Assembly (NCBI GenBank): GCA_002270465.1
Contig: NQOF01000001.1
Span: 1,292,330 to 1,356,329, forward strand
Length of the DNA: 64,000 nt
Direction: 5' to 3'
From: Blautia hominis
Lineage (GTDB): Bacteria > Bacillota > Clostridia > Lachnospirales > Lachnospiraceae
Below the pieces are notes generated by a model. The model was not told the DNA's origin. It ran no database searches and worked only from the letters and a program-made list of their open reading frames with translations. Made by a program: the position numbers and the translations under genes. Positions 43,692-53,042 of the stretch are shown here, piece after piece (the first letter of the stretch is position 1; each line of letters opens with the position of its first letter).

Positions 43692-44594
43692 TTATCCTTT
43701 CACTGCCCCCAGAGTGATTCCCTCCGAGAAATATTTTTGAAGGAATGGATACACGATAAACAGCGGCAGCATGGCTATGAATGCAATAGCCATTCGGATG
43801 GATGTGGTTGGAAGCTTGGCAACCTCCGCGCCGATATTTCCCACAACTTTTCCGCTTGCCAGATATTGGATATCCGTGATCATCTGGTTCAGAAGGTTCT
43901 GTATACCGAACAGCTTCTGTCCCTGGTTCCCTGATAAATAGTATAAACCATTGGTCCAGTCGTTCCAATAGGCAAGTCCGGAAAACAGTCCCATAGTCAC
44001 AAGGATTGGCTTGCCCAAAGGCAGAACCACGCTGGTAAATATCTTCATATGCCCCGCCCCGTCTATCTTGGCAGCTTCAAACAGGGCATCCGGTATGCTT
44101 GTGATAAAATAACTCCGTATCATCAGTACATTGTTTGCACTCATCAACAGATTTGGCAAAAGAAGTGCCAAAATTGTATTTTTGATATGCAGATAATTTG
44201 TATACATCAGATATGTCGGCACCAGGCCCCCGTTAAAAAGCATAGTAAAGAATACAAAAAAAGCCAGCATTTTTCTATGGGGAAGAGTCTTTATGGTCAG
44301 TGGGTATGCCATCAGTGCAGACATACTAATATTCAATATGGTACCTATGATCGTCACAAATATGGTAACACCATATGCCCGCAGTATTTTTTCTCCCTGC
44401 TTTATGATGTACTGATACGCATAAAGACTTAATTTCTCAGGAAAAAAAGAATAACCGTTACGAATCAATGTATTTTCATCTGTAACAGAAGAGATGAACA
44501 CCAGTACAAATGGCAAAATAATGATTAAAACTAAAATGATCAGAATTGCATTGATGAAAAACTGATACCTTTTCTCTTTTACCGAATTTTCCAT
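43692..44594 (-). CDS. ABC transporter permease, LplC/YtcP-like
   Basis: A 300-residue CUT1-type permease of the LplC branch with six predicted helices. The EAA loop reads FEAAKIDGAGHMKIFTSVVLPLG, and the C-terminus is EGITLGAVKG. AGGAGGAGAGGGA precedes the ATG. It follows the LplB-like permease by 11 nt. The LplABC-type family typically imports oligosaccharides such as those from plant hemicellulose or pectin, using a shared ATPase. Confidence 0.93.
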   Translation of the reverse strand: MENSVKEKRYQFFINAILIILVLIIILPFVLVFISSVTDENTLIRNGYSFFPEKLSLYAYQYIIKQGEKILRAYGVTIFVTIIGTILNISMSALMAYPLTIKTLPHRKMLAFFVFFTMLFNGGLVPTYLMYTNYLHIKNTILALLLPNLLMSANNVLMIRSYFITSIPDALFEAAKIDGAGHMKIFTSVVLPLGKPILVTMGLFSGLAYWNDWTNGLYYLSGNQGQKLFGIQNLLNQMITDIQYLASGKVVGNIGAEVAKLPTTSIRMAIAFIAMLPLFIVYPFLQKYFSEGITLGAVKG

Positions 44595-44605
44595 TCCCTC
44601 TCCTC

Positions 44606-45529
44606 CTAAAACAAAGCCTGTTCTTTATCTACTTTTCTCACAACCCAGTTGCTAAACATAACTATCACAAATCCGACAACAGACTGATATACCCCTGCCG
44701 CGGAAGACATACTGATATTTCCCCTCTCAACAAGTGCTCTGTACACATAAGTATCAATGACATTGGTTGTAGGAAAAAGGACACCGGAATTCATTGGCAC
44801 CTGATAAAACAGCCCAAAATCCGAATAGAAAATGCGTCCGATATTTAATAGAAGCAGGGTAATAATGGTCGGTATCAAACTTGGCAGGGTGATTTTTGTG
44901 ATCTGCTGCCATTTTGTAGCACCGTCCAGACTGGCAGCTTCATAGTAAGATGGGTCGATGCCAATAATAGAGGCAATATAGATCAGGCAACCATATCCAG
45001 CACCCTTCCAACAGTTGGCAAATACCAAGATAAAGGGCCAGTATTTTGGCTGCTGATACCACTGCACCGACTCCTTTCCAAGGGCGCTTAAAATTGTGTT
45101 GTTAACCAGACCATTTTCAGAACTGAGCAGTGCATATACAATGTAGCTCAAGATAACCATAGACATTAGGAACGGCAGCAGAATAGCACTCTGATAGAGT
45201 TTTTTCATTTTATTACTGCGCACCTCGCAGATCAGTATGGCGACTGCAATACCTACGATCATATTTACAGCAATGAAGGCCGTGTTGTAAAGCAGCGTAT
45301 TTCTGGTAATGATCCAAGCATCCTTTGACTGGAACAAAAATCTGAAATTATCCAGACCGCACCAAGGACTTGCAAATATGCCTTTTGCAAAGTTCAGCTT
45401 CTTAAATGCTATTATGATTCCTCCCATGGGGATATAGTTATTGATCAGCAGGTACAAAAGACCCGGCAACATCATCAGGTATAAAGGCCAATGCTGTTTG
45501 TAGACACTGAGCCTGGATTTTTTCTTCAT
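44606..45529 (-). CDS. ABC transporter permease, LplB/YteP-like
   Basis: A 307-residue permease with the characteristic N-terminus HWPLYLMMLPGLLYLLINNYIPM and six predicted helices. The EAA-type loop is YYEAASLDGATKWQQITKITLP. GAGGAGGAAAGT precedes the ATG. It pairs with the LplC-like permease and lies 108 nt after the binding-protein gene; that gap holds no gene. Confidence 0.93.
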   Translation of the reverse strand: MKKKSRLSVYKQHWPLYLMMLPGLLYLLINNYIPMGGIIIAFKKLNFAKGIFASPWCGLDNFRFLFQSKDAWIITRNTLLYNTAFIAVNMIVGIAVAILICEVRSNKMKKLYQSAILLPFLMSMVILSYIVYALLSSENGLVNNTILSALGKESVQWYQQPKYWPFILVFANCWKGAGYGCLIYIASIIGIDPSYYEAASLDGATKWQQITKITLPSLIPTIITLLLLNIGRIFYSDFGLFYQVPMNSGVLFPTTNVIDTYVYRALVERGNISMSSAAGVYQSVVGFVIVMFSNWVVRKVDKEQALF

Positions 45530-45637
45530 ACTTTCCTCCTCTATCTTTTCAACGGCTTCTACCCGGCAAAAAGCTGCCGCACTAAGAGCTTTTTTATGAT
45601 TCCCAGAGCGACAGCCTGCTGTCCAAAATAATCCGCT

Positions 45638-47143
45638 TTATTTATTCTCATCCAGCCATTTATCAAACTGTTCCTGCTTTGCCTGTATGATCTCATCAAT
45701 ACCGGCTGCCTGAAGCGCATCCAAAAATTCGGGCAGATACGTTTCAGGATCAACAGATCCGCTGTTCAGTGAGCCGGTATATTGTTTTACAACATTGGTA
45801 AGCGCAGCTACCTGGCTCTCATACTGGGTATTATCAAAGCAGAACCCCACTGCCTTGGACATTTTCGCTGAATCATTAAACTCCTCCATCTTTTCCCAAA
45901 GCTGCGGGTCAGAACCTGTCCATTTATGTGCAATAAACTGATTCGGCAGCTCCCAGCCCAGGTTCAGGCTGTATCCAACATTATCAGCAGTGATGCCTTC
46001 CGGATAGTTGATTATACCATTCTCCGCATCCTCTATGACATAATCCACGCCTTCCTCACCCCAATTCAGCAGATTCATAATCTCCGGACTTTTATACATG
46101 TAATCAAGGGTTTCCATGGTCTTTTCCGGGTTCTCTGAGTTTTGAGCAATGGAATAAATAACATTGTTGTAAGTCTTACAATTTTTGATTGGATAATCTC
46201 TGAACGGAACAATTTCAAAATCATATCCAGTTGAACTTTTAAACTCCACAGGTGTTCCGGGATGATATGTAAAAAACAGGGAGAACAGGTTGCCTGCTTT
46301 ACAGACAGTACGCCAGTTTTCTGTATCGGTACCCGCGTCCTTACTAATATATCCCTTCTGATACCAGTCATAGAGCATTGCAGTAGTGTCCTTATACCAG
46401 TCGCTGGCAAAGAAATTGGTGATCGTGGTGCTATTTTCCTGATCCATAAGCACACCCAGGTAATAGTCATCTGACAAAGGGTCACCTCCAAACAGTCTTG
46501 TCACCGGTGCATCTTCATTCGCTGAAAACAGCATTGTCATATCCGGTTCCCCTGCCTTAACTGTCTCGAATACTTTCTCCATATCCTTAGGCTCTTTGAT
46601 AGCTGCTGTATCTATTTTGTACTTCTCCACCAGGTCTTTTCTCATAAAGATGGCAGGAATACTGCCCCTTTCAATCTGATTTGGTACGCCGTACATAAAA
46701 CCATCCACTGTAATGCTGTTGAGTACCTCTTCCCCATAGATACCTTTCAGATTTGTTCCGTAATCTTCTACCAGTTCTGACATGTCCATGATCTGACCGC
46801 TGTGCATATACTGGATGGCATCAGTGGCATTTGTATAAAAACAGTCAATCTTTTCATCACCTGCAAGCATAAGCTGAAGCTGCTGTTTTGCACTGGCCCA
46901 AGGAAAAACTACGATATCCAGATTGGCATTTACTTCCTTTTCCAGGATCTCATTGATCTTCTCCTCGATCCGCTCTTCGTCAGCGGGCTGGCTACCCTGC
47001 AGTACCATGGTCACCGTGTAAGGCTCCTTTCCGTCATCCCCGGATGCTGTCCCCTCACCCTCACTGCCACTTCCGCCTCCGCAGGCTGCCAGTGACAATA
47101 CCATGGCTGCTGTGAGCATGGCAGCTACTATCTTTTTCTTCAT
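45638..47143 (-). CDS. Substrate-binding lipoprotein, LplA-like
   Basis: A 501-residue extracellular lipoprotein. The signal peptide ends at lipobox SLAAC (Cys near residue 21), with a Gly/Ser/Glu linker after it. The body has VTMVLQGSQPADEERIEEKINEILEKEVNANLDI, typical of the LplA/DUF3502-related group that partners LplB and LplC permeases. GGAGGAAATCAC precedes the ATG. It starts the third importer operon, which continues through both permeases, the kinase, the regulator and GH3. The ligand is unknown; GH3 and the esterase-like neighbour suggest a beta-linked, possibly acetylated oligosaccharide. Confidence 0.93.
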   Translation of the reverse strand: MKKKIVAAMLTAAMVLSLAACGGGSGSEGEGTASGDDGKEPYTVTMVLQGSQPADEERIEEKINEILEKEVNANLDIVVFPWASAKQQLQLMLAGDEKIDCFYTNATDAIQYMHSGQIMDMSELVEDYGTNLKGIYGEEVLNSITVDGFMYGVPNQIERGSIPAIFMRKDLVEKYKIDTAAIKEPKDMEKVFETVKAGEPDMTMLFSANEDAPVTRLFGGDPLSDDYYLGVLMDQENSTTITNFFASDWYKDTTAMLYDWYQKGYISKDAGTDTENWRTVCKAGNLFSLFFTYHPGTPVEFKSSTGYDFEIVPFRDYPIKNCKTYNNVIYSIAQNSENPEKTMETLDYMYKSPEIMNLLNWGEEGVDYVIEDAENGIINYPEGITADNVGYSLNLGWELPNQFIAHKWTGSDPQLWEKMEEFNDSAKMSKAVGFCFDNTQYESQVAALTNVVKQYTGSLNSGSVDPETYLPEFLDALQAAGIDEIIQAKQEQFDKWLDENK

Positions 47144-47261
47144 GTGATTTCCTCCTTCATTTCTGTTCCTTTGATACGTCTATCTTATTCTTTTCCCCGT
47201 TTCTTTTCTATAACTGGTCTGACTTAAAAATATCACTGATTTGACACACACAGGCAACGTC

Positions 47262-47306
47262 AAAAGCCTGTATACCTCATTGATATCATGGTATACAGGC
47301 TTTTTT
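47262..47306. terminator. Terminator between the esterase-like gene and the importer operon
   Basis: A perfect 15-bp stem (AAAAGCCTGTATACC with its complement) has T-runs possible in both directions: TTTTTT on plus, TTTT on minus. It ends the esterase-like gene and insulates the importer promoter. Confidence 0.8.
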
Positions 47307-47364
47307 CCCGGCTCATATAAAATTATCCTTGGCAGCAGTTTGGCACCCTTCCCGTTTTGCCCGG

Positions 47365-48228
47365 TTATTTTCCGCTTTTCTCTGCCAGCTTCTCCTTAAA
47401 AAATCCAGTGATCAAATCCCATATCTCTCTCTGGAAAAACCGTATGTCCGCATGATCCGCCCCCTCAATGGCTACAAGCTGTACATCTGCGCCTTTTTCC
47501 TCAAGAGCAGCATACATGGCCTCGCTCTGGGAAAAGGGGACTGTGCGGTCACATAACCCGTGAAGCAGTAAAAATGGCGGTGCCTGTTTGGTCACATAGC
47601 TGACCGGGCACGCGTTCAGGGCTTCTTTTTGGTGATGGACTGCGTTCATACCTATCAGAAGAGATTCCGGTGCGGCCTGCATATCCCTTGCCGCATCCAC
47701 AGGCATTTTGGTAATATCTGCGGGCAGGTACCAGGGGCAGGCTGCCTGTACGGCGCTTGAATACTCCAGATAGTCCCCTGTATCAAACTCTCTTCTGTCC
47801 CCCGTAAGTGCAGCCATGGCTGTGAGATGTCCGCCTGCCGACTCACCCATAACGCCGAAATGTTCGCTGTCTATGCAGTAACGCTCCGCATGTGCCCTCA
47901 GATACCGGACCGCCGCTTTAATGTCCTGGAGCTGGGCGGGAAATACGGCTTCATTGCTGGTCCGGTACTGGACGCTGGCAGCCACAAATCCCTGTCTTGC
48001 CAAATCTGCCAGATAAGCCAGATGGGCACTTGTGCTCATCTGCTGCCAGGCTCCGCCGCATATCCAGATAATGCACGGACTTCTTTTCTCCCCCTGCTCC
48101 GGAAAAATAATATCCATCTTCAAATCTTTCGTTGTATGCCCAAACCAGTCACGCACCTGGGCAAAGGTGACATTGGTGTCCACGATATACTGAGGCTCTT
48201 TGATCTCTACTTGAATTGTTTTTTTCAT
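47365..48228 (-). CDS. Alpha/beta hydrolase, esterase/lipase (Aes/BD-FAE-like)
   Basis: A 287-residue cytoplasmic carboxylesterase-like enzyme. The oxyanion region is CIIWICGGAWQ, the nucleophile elbow GVMGESAGGH, the acid lies in LLHGLCDRTVP and the histidine in IEGADHADIRF. This group removes acetyl or feruloyl groups from hemicellulose oligosaccharides. AGGAGGATCAGGCA precedes the ATG at 48228; a longer frame upstream is rejected. Placement beside the LplABC importer and GH3 fits deacetylation of imported xylo- or manno-oligosaccharides. It has its own terminators on both sides. Confidence 0.87.
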   Translation of the reverse strand: MKKTIQVEIKEPQYIVDTNVTFAQVRDWFGHTTKDLKMDIIFPEQGEKRSPCIIWICGGAWQQMSTSAHLAYLADLARQGFVAASVQYRTSNEAVFPAQLQDIKAAVRYLRAHAERYCIDSEHFGVMGESAGGHLTAMAALTGDRREFDTGDYLEYSSAVQAACPWYLPADITKMPVDAARDMQAAPESLLIGMNAVHHQKEALNACPVSYVTKQAPPFLLLHGLCDRTVPFSQSEAMYAALEEKGADVQLVAIEGADHADIRFFQREIWDLITGFFKEKLAEKSGK

Positions 48229-48423
48229 TGCCTGATCCTCCTGATTTTTATTGCTGCGCAACAGTTCAAAAACGGAACCGTTACATAGCCGCGCACTGTA
48301 TTCTTTCCCTGCTCGTATAAATGCCTGCCTAAACATTGAGCAGAAATCACAGCGGCTGTTTCTGAATGTTCATCTGCTCTTATTTTATCACATATACATG
48401 TCTTGGCAAGACATGAAAATCGT

Positions 48424-48471
48424 AAAAAGCCTATATGCCACAGGATTTACATCTTGGCATACAGGCTTTTT
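48424..48471 (-). terminator. Terminator of the clpB-DUF4250 transcript
   Basis: A long hairpin pairs AAAAAGCCT-TATGCCA with its complement (one mismatch) and is flanked by A-run and T-run. It follows the DUF4250 stop by 4 nt. Its arms resemble the terminator at 47262-47306. Confidence 0.8.
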
Positions 48472-48474
48472 GTG

Positions 48475-48648
48475 TCAGATAAAACGATTTAATTTTTCAT
48501 CATAGGCGTAGTCAATTGCGCCCAGTTTTTTCTCCAGGTCTTTTCTGTCAAGCTGCAGGTCTTCGCACATAGCATCCAGAGAAGAATAGAAATCTCTCAG
48601 TTTCATGTTGGCAAAGCTCAGCAGCATTACCGGATCTTTTGGTATCAT
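48475..48648 (-). CDS. DUF4250 domain small protein
   Basis: A 57-residue protein matching the DUF4250 pattern: PKDPVMLLSFANMKLRDFYSSLDAMCEDL, then LEKKLGAIDYAYDEKLNRF. The family is common in Clostridia and has no known function. The ATG at 48648 is chosen because AGAGGTGAG precedes it; a GTG four codons upstream overlaps that site. It begins 15 nt after the clpB stop and is followed by a terminator, so it is probably the last gene of the clpB transcript and may be heat-induced with it. Confidence 0.85.
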   Translation of the reverse strand: MIPKDPVMLLSFANMKLRDFYSSLDAMCEDLQLDRKDLEKKLGAIDYAYDEKLNRFI

Positions 48649-48663
48649 AGTCTCTCTCACCTC

Positions 48664-51246
48664 TTATGCCCTGCGGGCTGTAAGTTCACCATTTTCCACA
48701 TCAATGACAATGGTGTCCTCTGTTCCCACATTGCCGGAGAGAATGAGTTTCGCAGTCAGTGTCTCCACGTATTTCTGCAGGTAACGTTTCAGAGGACGCG
48801 CGCCATAAATGGGGTCGTATCCGCCCTCAATAATATAATCTTTCGCCGCATCTGTCAAGCGCAAAGAGAGTTCCTGGTCCTTTAGCCTCCGGTTCAGATC
48901 CTCAACCAGCAGGTCCACAATACCGCCGATGTTCTCCTTGGTGAGCGGTTTGAACATGATGATCTCATCCAGACGGTTTAGGAACTCCGGACGGAAATGC
49001 ACACGCAGGTCCTTGTCAACCATATCTCTGGCTTCCTGACTGATCTCACCGTTTGGTTCAATGCCGTCCAGAAGATAGGTGGAACCTAGGTTGGATGTCA
49101 TGATCAGGATGGTATTCTTAAAGTCAACGGTGCGGCCCTGAGAATCTGTGATGCGGCCGTCATCCAACACCTGAAGCAGAACATTGAAGACATCCGGATG
49201 TGCCTTTTCTATCTCATCGAACAGGACTACGGAGTAAGGTTTTCTTCTGACAGCCTCTGTGAGCTGGCCGCCCTCCTCATATCCCACATATCCCGGAGGC
49301 GCTCCGATCAGACGTGACACGGAATATTTCTCCATGTACTCACTCATATCAATACGCACCATATTCTGCTCGTCATCAAACAGGGTGGCCGCCAGTGTCT
49401 TGGCAAGTTCTGTCTTACCTACACCGGTTGGTCCCAAAAACAGGAAGGAACCGATGGGCTTGCTGGGGTCTTTAATACCGGCTTTGGAGCGGATGATGGC
49501 GTCTGTTACTTTTTCCACGCCCTCCTCCTGACCGATCACACGTTTGTGCAGCTCTGCTGCCAGACCCAGGATCTTGGTCTTTTCGCCCTCCGTCAGCTTG
49601 GCAACCGGGATACCCGTCCAGCGGGAAATGATCCTTGCGATCTCCTCATCCGTGACACTCTCGTGTACCAGGGACAGATCCTGGTCCTTCACTTTCCCCT
49701 CCTCGATCTCTAACTGTTTCTGGAGCTTGGGAAGTTCGCCGTACTGAAGTCTTGCGGCTTCGTTCAGGTCGTAATTTCTCTGGGCAACCTGAATCTGTTT
49801 ATTCATATCTTCAATCTGTTCCCGCAGTCTGGAAAGCTTTTCCACAGAGGATTTTTCATTGTCCCACTGGGCTTTCATTCCGTTAAATTCATCACGCAGC
49901 TCTGCCATATCCTTCTGCAGATCCACCAAACGGTCCTGGCTGAGGCGGTCGTTCTCTTTTTTCAGGGCAGCCTCCTCGATCTCCATCTGCATGATCCTTC
50001 TGCGCAGGTCATCCAGCTCTGTGGGCATGGAATCCAGCTCTGTCTTAATGAGAGCGCACGCTTCATCCACCAGGTCAATAGCCTTATCAGGCAGGAACCT
50101 GTCAGAAATGTAGCGGTTTGATAAGGTGGCTGCTGCTACCAGTGCACTGTCGGTGATCTTGACACCGTGGAATACCTCGTAACGCTCTTTCAGGCCACGG
50201 AGAATGGAGATAGTATCCTCCACGGTCGGTTCGTCCACTGTTACCGGCTGGAACCGCCGCTCCAGGGCCGCGTCTTTTTCAATATACTGGCGGTATTCAT
50301 CCAGAGTTGTGGCACCGATACAATGCAGTTCTCCTCTGGCCAGCATGGGCTTCAGCATGTTGCCTGCATCCATGGCACCATCTGTCTTTCCTGCACCTAC
50401 AATCAGATGCAGCTCGTCGATGAACAGGATGATCTGTCCTTCACTTTTTCTGACTTCCTCCAGCACTGCTTTCAGACGTTCCTCAAATTCGCCTCTGTAT
50501 TTGGCGCCTGCTACCAGAGCACCCATATCCAGGGCAAAGATCTTCTTATCTTTCAGCCCCTCCGGCACATCGCCCTGAACGATTCGCTGTGCAAGGCCCT
50601 CTACAGCGGCGGTTTTACCAACGCCCGGCTCACCGATCAATACCGGGTTATTTTTTGTTTTTCTGGACAGAATACGAATGACATTACGGATCTCAGCATC
50701 CCTGCCGATAACCGGGTCAAGCTTCTGTTCTCTTGCTTTTTCCACCAGATCCTGGCCGTATTTGTTCAGTGTGTCATAGGTGGCTTCCGGATTGTCAGTG
50801 GTCACACGCTGGTTGCCCCGCACAGTGCTCAAAGCCTGCAGAAAGCGCTCCTTTGTGATTCCGTACTCCTGCCAGATTTTCTTCACGGACGGGCTTGGAT
50901 TGTTGATAAGGGCCAGAAACAGGTGTTCCACGGAGACGTATTCATCTCCCATGGCCTTTGCCTCATCCTCGGCGCTGACCAGAGCCTTATTCAGATACTG
51001 CCCGATATAAGGCTGACCCCCGGATACTTTTGTCCGGGCATTTAACGCTTTTTCTACATTATTCAGAAAGTGTTCTTTCTGGATCTCCATTTTTTCAATC
51101 AGTTTCAGGATCAAGCTGTCTTCCTGATGTAAAAGGTTGTATAGTAAATGCTCCTGTTCGACCTCCTGGTTGCCGAACTCGTAAGCTGTCTTTTCCAAGT
51201 CCTGAACTGCCTGAAGTGATTTCTGTGTAAATTTGCTGATGTTCAT
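48664..51246 (-). CDS. clpB: ATP-dependent chaperone ClpB
   Basis: ClpB is a hexameric disaggregase that works with DnaK to rescue aggregated proteins. The 860-residue length is normal. The N-domain (1-145) is followed by AAA-1 with Walker [10 protein letters not shown] and Walker [10 protein letters not shown], the middle coiled coil (about 400-520), and AAA-2 with [10 protein letters not shown] and [20 protein letters not shown] is the second pore loop. A CIRCE operator overlaps the promoter, so HrcA control is predicted. It lies downstream of the CRISPR effector operon with no clear terminator between. Confidence 0.97.
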   Translation of the reverse strand: MNISKFTQKSLQAVQDLEKTAYEFGNQEVEQEHLLYNLLHQEDSLILKLIEKMEIQKEHFLNNVEKALNARTKVSGGQPYIGQYLNKALVSAEDEAKAMGDEYVSVEHLFLALINNPSPSVKKIWQEYGITKERFLQALSTVRGNQRVTTDNPEATYDTLNKYGQDLVEKAREQKLDPVIGRDAEIRNVIRILSRKTKNNPVLIGEPGVGKTAAVEGLAQRIVQGDVPEGLKDKKIFALDMGALVAGAKYRGEFEERLKAVLEEVRKSEGQIILFIDELHLIVGAGKTDGAMDAGNMLKPMLARGELHCIGATTLDEYRQYIEKDAALERRFQPVTVDEPTVEDTISILRGLKERYEVFHGVKITDSALVAAATLSNRYISDRFLPDKAIDLVDEACALIKTELDSMPTELDDLRRRIMQMEIEEAALKKENDRLSQDRLVDLQKDMAELRDEFNGMKAQWDNEKSSVEKLSRLREQIEDMNKQIQVAQRNYDLNEAARLQYGELPKLQKQLEIEEGKVKDQDLSLVHESVTDEEIARIISRWTGIPVAKLTEGEKTKILGLAAELHKRVIGQEEGVEKVTDAIIRSKAGIKDPSKPIGSFLFLGPTGVGKTELAKTLAATLFDDEQNMVRIDMSEYMEKYSVSRLIGAPPGYVGYEEGGQLTEAVRRKPYSVVLFDEIEKAHPDVFNVLLQVLDDGRITDSQGRTVDFKNTILIMTSNLGSTYLLDGIEPNGEISQEARDMVDKDLRVHFRPEFLNRLDEIIMFKPLTKENIGGIVDLLVEDLNRRLKDQELSLRLTDAAKDYIIEGGYDPIYGARPLKRYLQKYVETLTAKLILSGNVGTEDTIVIDVENGELTARRA

Positions 51247-51296
51247 AAAATCCCTCCATTTCGAGATTTGAGCTGTTTGTTATTTGTTCTAGTGCT

Positions 51297-51339
51297 AATA
51301 TAACACTAATTGTTAGCAGTGTCAAGAGTCGAGTGCTAA
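51297..51339 (-). promoter_or_regulatory. clpB promoter with CIRCE (HrcA) operator
   Basis: On the minus strand TTGACA (51325-51320), a 17-nt spacer and TATATT (51302-51297) form a near-consensus promoter. A CIRCE element, read on plus as TTAGCAGTG-N9-GAGTGCTAA (51313-51339), covers the -35. It differs from the canonical TTAGCACTC-N9-GAGTGCTAA at only two bases. A further TTAGCACT half-site lies over the start region. Confidence 0.88.
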
Positions 51340-51355
51340 TCAATTGTATTTTTTT

Positions 51356-51457
51356 CTAAAGCTCTTTAAAATCAAGGGTTCCAGGCTTTCCGCTTCTTGA
51401 AAAATCTACTTTTTTACCATTTTGAAACCAATTTCTATTAATGATCAAACCTTCCAT
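51356..51457 (-). other. Possible small ORF or gene remnant after the CRISPR operon
   Basis: A 33-codon frame starts at ATG 51457 and ends at TAG 51356. It has a protein-like composition (INRNWFQNGKKVDFSRSG and a GTLDFKEL end). The same frame is open upstream to the CARF gene stop. No ribosome site is visible. It could be the tail of a decayed gene or a real small protein; no family was recognised. Confidence 0.3.
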
Positions 51458-51512
51458 CTTGGCAATTTCTTTTTTACCTGACTCCCGGCTACACAGGTGG
51501 TTACCGAAACTT

Positions 51513-53042
51513 CTACTTTACTCCCATCCCCCTTAGCATTGCTACTGCTGCCTTTAGAAGCGCTTCTACCTCTACTTTATTCATAGGTTCATTTGAATGT
51601 CCGTTTTTATCACTTGCATGGTTGATTCCATTTCTCTCATCTTTGATACTTTGATATAATCTTAAAATTTTCTTTAACTCTGCTCTCTCACAATTAGAAT
51701 ATATGGGATCCGAAGGGTTATCACCTATAAAGTCTACTAGATTACGGAATCCTTTCCCATGGGAGGATGGATACAGCGCCCGGTTATCCTGACGTGAACA
51801 ATAGACTTGATAACCTTGTTTATCATTCAGATAGGGAATCAACAATAGACACTGCCAGTCTTTCCCTTTTATCAAGTTCCCCTTATTTAGTTTCCTCATG
51901 GTTGATACATATCGCTTTTCAATATCATCCTTAATACCGGCGTCTATCATAACAGGTTTTTCTCTTTCTTTCTTATTCCTTTCACCCACAAGCATAGATG
52001 GCAATTTACTATCAAATAGAGTAAGGGCCTGCTGCAGAAATTCTTTTCGGATGCACCACTGTATTAATTCCAGAGGGGTAGCACATTCCTTTTTAAATAC
52101 CATATGTTCCAACCGCTCCGCTTCGCTGCATTCCAAAATCAGCTCTCCGTAATCTTTTAAAATCTCCTTCAGAACAAAATTCCATAAAGCATAATTTCCA
52201 TCAGATATTTTATCAGAGCTAATATATCTATTTGACAATATCTTCAATCTCCCCAGCTCTTTGCTAATCTTTGCAGGATGACATAGCTGCATATGTTCGG
52301 CAAGGCTATTAATAACCTCAAGGATCTCCTGGTCGCGGCATATCTCGGATTGAAAGAAGAATTGGTTCAAACGCCTTGCCCTTCCATACCCTGTATACTC
52401 ATCAATCCCTGATATCAGATCAAATATCCTATAGGCCTTCGTTTTATCTACAATTAATTTTATGTCAGGTCCGAAATAAACGCCCCAAATACTATGAACA
52501 TAAAAGTCCCTCAGTTTTAAAAGCTGTATTGTACCAAGCAAAACGGTCATAAAATCACGAGGTCCCCCATTAGAGTCAATGTAAAGATGCACATCGTCCT
52601 CCTCTTTTTGTAATTTTACTTTTAACTCGTACAAGTCCTCTGTTATCCGAATTGAACTGCGCATTAATGCCATATTATCTGGTACATTCTCTATTGGGAA
52701 TTCTTTTATATGTTCTTTCTTCCAGACATCTGTCAAATTGTTAGCCGCACAATACTTTTCAATCTGTTCCAGATAAAACTCTTTATGCGTTCTTTTTTTT
52801 CCGTCAGGAAATATAGCAGAAATCTCTTTTCCAGCAGCTTCTGATACAATCAGATATATACAATCCAATTTCTCTGCATTTTTATTCAGTTGGGATAAAA
52901 GCAGCTTTGTTACCGCTTCATTTGTCTGTAGCCCTTTACACTCGAAATACTGCTCTCCTTCACCATATTGATATGTATATTCTTCTTCGATTTTCTTAGG
53001 ATCTATAATACTTATATTTACCAGCAGAATATTTTTGTTCAT
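51513..53042 (-). CDS. CARF-HEPN ribonuclease, TM1812/Csx1 type (CRISPR ancillary effector)
   Basis: A 509-residue protein predicted to bind cyclic oligoadenylate made by Cas10 and then cleave RNA. The N-terminal CARF-like domain begins NILLVNISIID and carries the ligand-loop motif VHLYIDSNGGPRDFMTVLLG near residues 145-165. The C-terminal HEPN domain has the RNase motif R-x4-H as R470-H475 (KDERNGINHASD). Its ATG follows the RAMP stop directly (TAGATG), so translation is coupled. AAAGGAAAATAG serves as ribosome site. The TM1812 family call is by motif and context, not by search. Confidence 0.82.
   Translation of the reverse strand: MNKNILLVNISIIDPKKIEEEYTYQYGEGEQYFECKGLQTNEAVTKLLLSQLNKNAEKLDCIYLIVSEAAGKEISAIFPDGKKRTHKEFYLEQIEKYCAANNLTDVWKKEHIKEFPIENVPDNMALMRSSIRITEDLYELKVKLQKEEDDVHLYIDSNGGPRDFMTVLLGTIQLLKLRDFYVHSIWGVYFGPDIKLIVDKTKAYRIFDLISGIDEYTGYGRARRLNQFFFQSEICRDQEILEVINSLAEHMQLCHPAKISKELGRLKILSNRYISSDKISDGNYALWNFVLKEILKDYGELILECSEAERLEHMVFKKECATPLELIQWCIRKEFLQQALTLFDSKLPSMLVGERNKKEREKPVMIDAGIKDDIEKRYVSTMRKLNKGNLIKGKDWQCLLLIPYLNDKQGYQVYCSRQDNRALYPSSHGKGFRNLVDFIGDNPSDPIYSNCERAELKKILRLYQSIKDERNGINHASDKNGHSNEPMNKVEVEALLKAAVAMLRGMGVK

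Noticed and set aside
48260-48291. Further solo copy of the MITE-like end (AACAGTTC...GAACCGTTAC)
   Set aside because: It resembles the 28-bp palindrome, but the centre differs and no flanking direct repeat is visible. It may be degenerate; not counted.
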